The notes beneath the pieces are model-generated. The model made no database searches. It was given only the letters and a program-made list of their open reading frames with translations, and was not told the DNA's origin. From positions 1-23,835 of the forward strand of contig DNUI01000038.1 in the NCBI GenBank assembly GCA_003508565.1: a DNA stretch of 23,835 nt. Direction: 5' to 3'. The position numbers were made by a program, and so were the translations under genes. Shown here piece after piece: positions 21,324-23,835 of the stretch. The DNA comes from Syntrophaceae bacterium. Lineage in GTDB: Bacteria; Desulfobacterota; Syntrophia; Syntrophales; UBA2185. Position 1 is the first letter of the stretch; every line of letters begins with the position of its first letter.

Positions 21324-22091
21324 ATGGCTGACTATAAACTGACAGAACTTATGACAATCCGCTGCGCCAGAGAAATTTCAGACGGAGAGGTTGTCTTCGT
21401 GGGAGTGGGGCTGCCGATTGTTGTGGCCGCCTATGCCTTTGCCACCCATGCCCCGAACATGATTATGTTCACCGAAGGCGGGGCCATCCGGGCGACACCT
21501 CCTCCGGGTCTTGCCATCACTGTAGATGACCCGGCTCTGTTTACCAATGCCGACGCGACATTCGGCATGCTGGCCACCATGGCGGCACTGCAGCGCGGTG
21601 AGGTCGACGTTGCCTTCATCGGCGGCGCCCAGATCGACAAGTTCGGCAACATCAACTCGACGGGTGCAGGGGACTGGTCCAAGAAGGAAAGCTTCACCTA
21701 CTTTGCCGGAAGCGGCGGCGCTAACGACATGGCGACTTCGGGGAAAAGGGTTCTTGCCATTATGCCCCAGGATAAAAAGAAATTCGTCGAAAAATGTGAA
21801 TACATTACCACTCCCGGCTTCCTCGGTGGCCCCGGAGAACGTGAGGCACTCGGCATGATCGGTGGGGGACCTGACTGCGTCGTCAGTACCATGGGCGTCT
21901 ACAGGTTCGATGAAGACACCAAGGAGATGTACCTTGCAGAGTTCTTCCCCGGCCAGTCAGTGGAGAAGATAAAGGCCGCCTGCGCGTGGGATCTCAAGGT
22001 ATCCCCCAATGTAGTAGAGACCACTCCGCCGACGGCGGAAGAAGTTAAGGTTCTCAGAGGCATTGACCCGACCGGTTTCTACCTCGGATAG
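21324..22091 (+). CDS. CoA-transferase subunit B (glutaconate type), second pair
   Basis: Catalytic beta subunit. Glu51 in IMFTEGGAIRA aligns with the active-site glutamate (Glu54) of the first pair and of GctB. FVGVGLPIVV (25-34), VAFIGGAQIDKFGNINST and YFAGSGGANDMA are the family segments. The start follows GGGGG. Transcription ends at the strong terminator 30 bases downstream. Such enzymes in anaerobes move CoA between acetyl- or glutaconyl-type donors and carboxylic acids; the acid used here cannot be read from the sequence. No dehydratase or decarboxylase gene is adjacent to point to glutaconate itself. Confidence 0.9.
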   Translation: MADYKLTELMTIRCAREISDGEVVFVGVGLPIVVAAYAFATHAPNMIMFTEGGAIRATPPPGLAITVDDPALFTNADATFGMLATMAALQRGEVDVAFIGGAQIDKFGNINSTGAGDWSKKESFTYFAGSGGANDMATSGKRVLAIMPQDKKKFVEKCEYITTPGFLGGPGEREALGMIGGGPDCVVSTMGVYRFDEDTKEMYLAEFFPGQSVEKIKAACAWDLKVSPNVVETTPPTAEEVKVLRGIDPTGFYLG

Positions 22092-22121
22092 TTGAAGAAT
22101 TAACCAAGATACACAAAAACT

Positions 22122-22156
22122 AAAAGAGCGGTGTTTTCGAAACACCGCTCTTTTTT
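22122..22156 (+). terminator. Intrinsic terminator after the second CoA-transferase pair
   Basis: AAAGAGCGGTGTTT and its complement form a 14-bp stem with a TCG loop followed by T6. The A run on its left side means it could also stop transcription from the ThiF-like gene on the other strand. Confidence 0.92.
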
Positions 22157-22218
22157 ATGATCACAAAGATTTGTCTGTACAAGAGGGTTCATTAGACCGG
22201 TACCTTGGCAGACAACCC

Positions 22219-23115
22219 CTATCCGAGGGGGATGATATCCATTCGCCCGCTCTCACCATCAAGGTAAAGAAGCTGATCAGCGTATGCGGAGTTTCTTCCC
22301 GAAAGAAGGCGGATTGCTTCAAACGCCGCAAGGCTTCCGATCACGGAAGGAGCCGGTCCGAGGGCGCCCATCATCTCCAATGCAGGATCCCGTTCTGTTT
22401 CCTGCCCGTACACGTCGTGGAGGTCAAAAACAGATCCCGGAAGGAATGTGCTGATTTGCCCCCACCATCCGGTCGCTGTTGCATGAATGAAAGGAACCCG
22501 CATGTGCTTTGCCGCTTCTGCCAGAAGAAAACTCCCCGTGGGGGTATCAAGTGTATCCATCACCAGTTCCATCCCCTCGATAAAAGATCCGGCATTATTC
22601 TCGTCCATGCAAGAGGACACCACCTCGATCTCTATGAGAGGGTTAATTGTCCGGACGTGCTCTGCGGCCACTTCCGCCTTGGGGCGTGAGAGGGCGTGTG
22701 TATCACAAAACCACTGGCGATTGAGGTTGGAGGGTGTAAAAACGCCTCCATCCACGAGGCGCAGCGTACCCACCCCCGCCCGTGCAAGCAAGTTGACGAG
22801 CACCCCGCCGATCCCTCCGCAGCCGCATATAAGCACCCGGCCTTCGCACAGGTTCCTTTGTTCGGCAAGAGTCAGGGCACGGAGGTTTTTCGCATAGCGG
22901 AGTGGAATTATTTTGCACTGGAGGGCTTCGATCTGAGCATTTCGGGGAGAAACCCCGGTACTCTCCGCCCATCTGAGAAGATCGGCATCTTCTATGACAA
23001 GCTGCGAGCCTCCCAGGTAGTCAATCGGGTAGGCGTGATCCTCCAGGCAGACCCCGCCTGGAGGTGCTTCCTGACCAGGATCACCGGCTTCTTTTCCCTG
23101 TACGGTTTTTTTCAT
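22219..23115 (-). CDS. ThiF/MoeB/HesA-family adenylyltransferase (E1-like)
   Basis: E1-like enzymes adenylate the C-terminus of a sulfur carrier such as ThiS or MoaD, or another carboxylate. The ATP-binding loop ICGCGGIGG spans about residues 96-104 (counted from the ATG at 23115), the following acidic residue is Asp122 in LVDGGVF, and NLNRQW at 130-135 holds the conserved Arg. Lys146 and the MDTLD segment complete the site. The open frame runs to 23202, but AGGGG before ATATG supports the start at 23115 (298 aa). No zinc-binding CxxC pairs are visible, and no ThiS/MoaD-like protein gene is next to it, so the substrate is unclear. It is divergent from the aminotransferase gene. Confidence 0.85.
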   Translation of the reverse strand: MKKTVQGKEAGDPGQEAPPGGVCLEDHAYPIDYLGGSQLVIEDADLLRWAESTGVSPRNAQIEALQCKIIPLRYAKNLRALTLAEQRNLCEGRVLICGCGGIGGVLVNLLARAGVGTLRLVDGGVFTPSNLNRQWFCDTHALSRPKAEVAAEHVRTINPLIEIEVVSSCMDENNAGSFIEGMELVMDTLDTPTGSFLLAEAAKHMRVPFIHATATGWWGQISTFLPGSVFDLHDVYGQETERDPALEMMGALGPAPSVIGSLAAFEAIRLLSGRNSAYADQLLYLDGESGRMDIIPLG

Positions 23116-23329
23116 ATGTTCCCCTACGTTTGATAAGTATTTGCCTGTGTGGGAAGGAAGTATACGAATGCAGGTCTTGTCTGTCAATGAATTAATGGCC
23201 ACACAATGTGGAGCGAGGTGGTGGAGAGCGACTTTTTATGAGTTTATCAGATTTTATTCTTGCAAAATAGTGTCTGCTAAAAGAAAATTAGTATACACAT
23301 TCCCGCGAAAACAGAAAATGGAGGTTACC

Positions 23330-23835
23330 ATGAAATACCCTGTTATGAAGACAGCGCTTCCGGGTCCTCTGGCTTCAGAATTGATCAGAATAGACAAGAG
23401 ATATGTGTCTCCTTCGTACACGCGTGTGTACCCGCTCGTGGCGGATAAGGCCCGGGGTCTCTGGATTGAGGATGTGGACGGCAATGTATTTCTGGACTTC
23501 ACCGCGGGTATCGCTGTGTGTGCTACCGGTCATTGCCACCCTCGGGTGGTAGAGGCTATCAAAGAGCAGGCTGAACGCCTTTTGCACATGTCAGGGACCG
23601 ATTTTTACTATACGCCCCAGATCACTCTTGCGGAAAAACTGACCTCTGTGGTGCCGGGCGCGGGAGAAAAGAAGGTGTTCTTCGGCAACTCAGGGGCAGA
23701 GGCTGTAGAAGCCGCGTTCAAACTGGCCCGCTTTCATACCCGGCGCGATTTAAATATCGCGTTTTTCGGGGCGTTCCACGGGCGTACCATGGGTGCCCTC
23801 TCACTTACGGCCAGCAAAACGATCCAGAAAAAGCA
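23330..23835 (+). CDS. Class III aminotransferase (acetylornithine/4-aminobutyrate type), 5' part
   Basis: A PLP-dependent fold type I enzyme, cut by the window end after about 168 residues. GLWIEDVDGNVFLDFTAGIA is the typical N-terminal strand pair, GHCHPRVVEAI and FFGNSGAEAVEAAFKLAR (PLP phosphate region) follow, and AFHGRTMGALSLT holds the conserved His-Gly-Arg. The PLP lysine lies beyond the edge. The sequence suits the acetylornithine/GABA aminotransferase group, including archaeal-type broad-specificity enzymes; the substrate cannot be fixed from this part. GGAGG lies six bases before the ATG at 23330. Confidence 0.9.
   Translation, partial: MKYPVMKTALPGPLASELIRIDKRYVSPSYTRVYPLVADKARGLWIEDVDGNVFLDFTAGIAVCATGHCHPRVVEAIKEQAERLLHMSGTDFYYTPQITLAEKLTSVVPGAGEKKVFFGNSGAEAVEAAFKLARFHTRRDLNIAFFGAFHGRTMGALSLTASKTIQKK

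Overview
The window looks like the chromosome of a strictly anaerobic, probably syntrophic or sulfate-reducing, deltaproteobacterium (Desulfobacterota, Syntrophus-like). I base this on gene content: an orange-protein (ORP)-type set of Mrp, ferredoxin-MinD and NifX-like genes, FeoAB, pyruvoyl-dependent arginine decarboxylase, two glutaconate-type CoA-transferases, and a PAS-LuxR regulator. The species is inference; no rRNA or marker gene is present.

Left half (1-10.8 kb): an almost unbroken minus-strand run, read from right to left. It opens with a short NifX-like gene and fur. Next come two small glycine-rich/DUF5320-like genes, each preceded by a Fur-box-like site (9973-9991 and a 17/19 match at 9474-9492). 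Then follow two NifX/ORP-like cofactor proteins, a GQ-repeat zinc-ribbon protein, two MinD-type ATPases with an inserted 2x[4Fe-4S] ferredoxin, an Mrp/NBP35 carrier, an FmdB-type zinc ribbon, a NifU/IscU-like scaffold, an unknown 85-aa protein, FeoA and FeoB. After these come a 53-aa chimeric ORF (NifU-like tail joined to a FeoA tail), pyruvoyl arginine decarboxylase, an unknown 57-aa protein and a truncated CoA-disulfide-reductase-type flavoprotein. Tight spacing and TAATG overlaps suggest one or a few long transcripts. The combined picture is an iron-responsive unit for ferrous iron uptake and metal-sulfur cluster assembly.

Middle (10.8-13.8 kb): a plus-strand triple-PAS/LuxR regulator with no kinase or receiver domain, then an IS2-group (IS3 family) OrfA without OrfB, then about 450 bp of non-coding DNA with structured-RNA features.

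Right half (13.8-23.8 kb): two diverged CoA-transferase gene pairs (13.8-15.8 and 20.3-22.1 kb), each pair followed by a clear terminator. Between them lies a gene-poor accessory stretch with three tiny cysteine-rich proteins (two are paralogues), an FmdB zinc ribbon, and two paralogues of an unrecognised family in inverted orientation. Three TTGACACA promoters precede several of these small genes. The window ends with a ThiF/MoeB-like adenylyltransferase and, divergent from it, the start of a class III aminotransferase.

The two observations I find most unusual are the chimeric NifU/FeoA micro-gene behind feoB and the joining of an ORP-like assembly set to Feo uptake under Fur-like sites.
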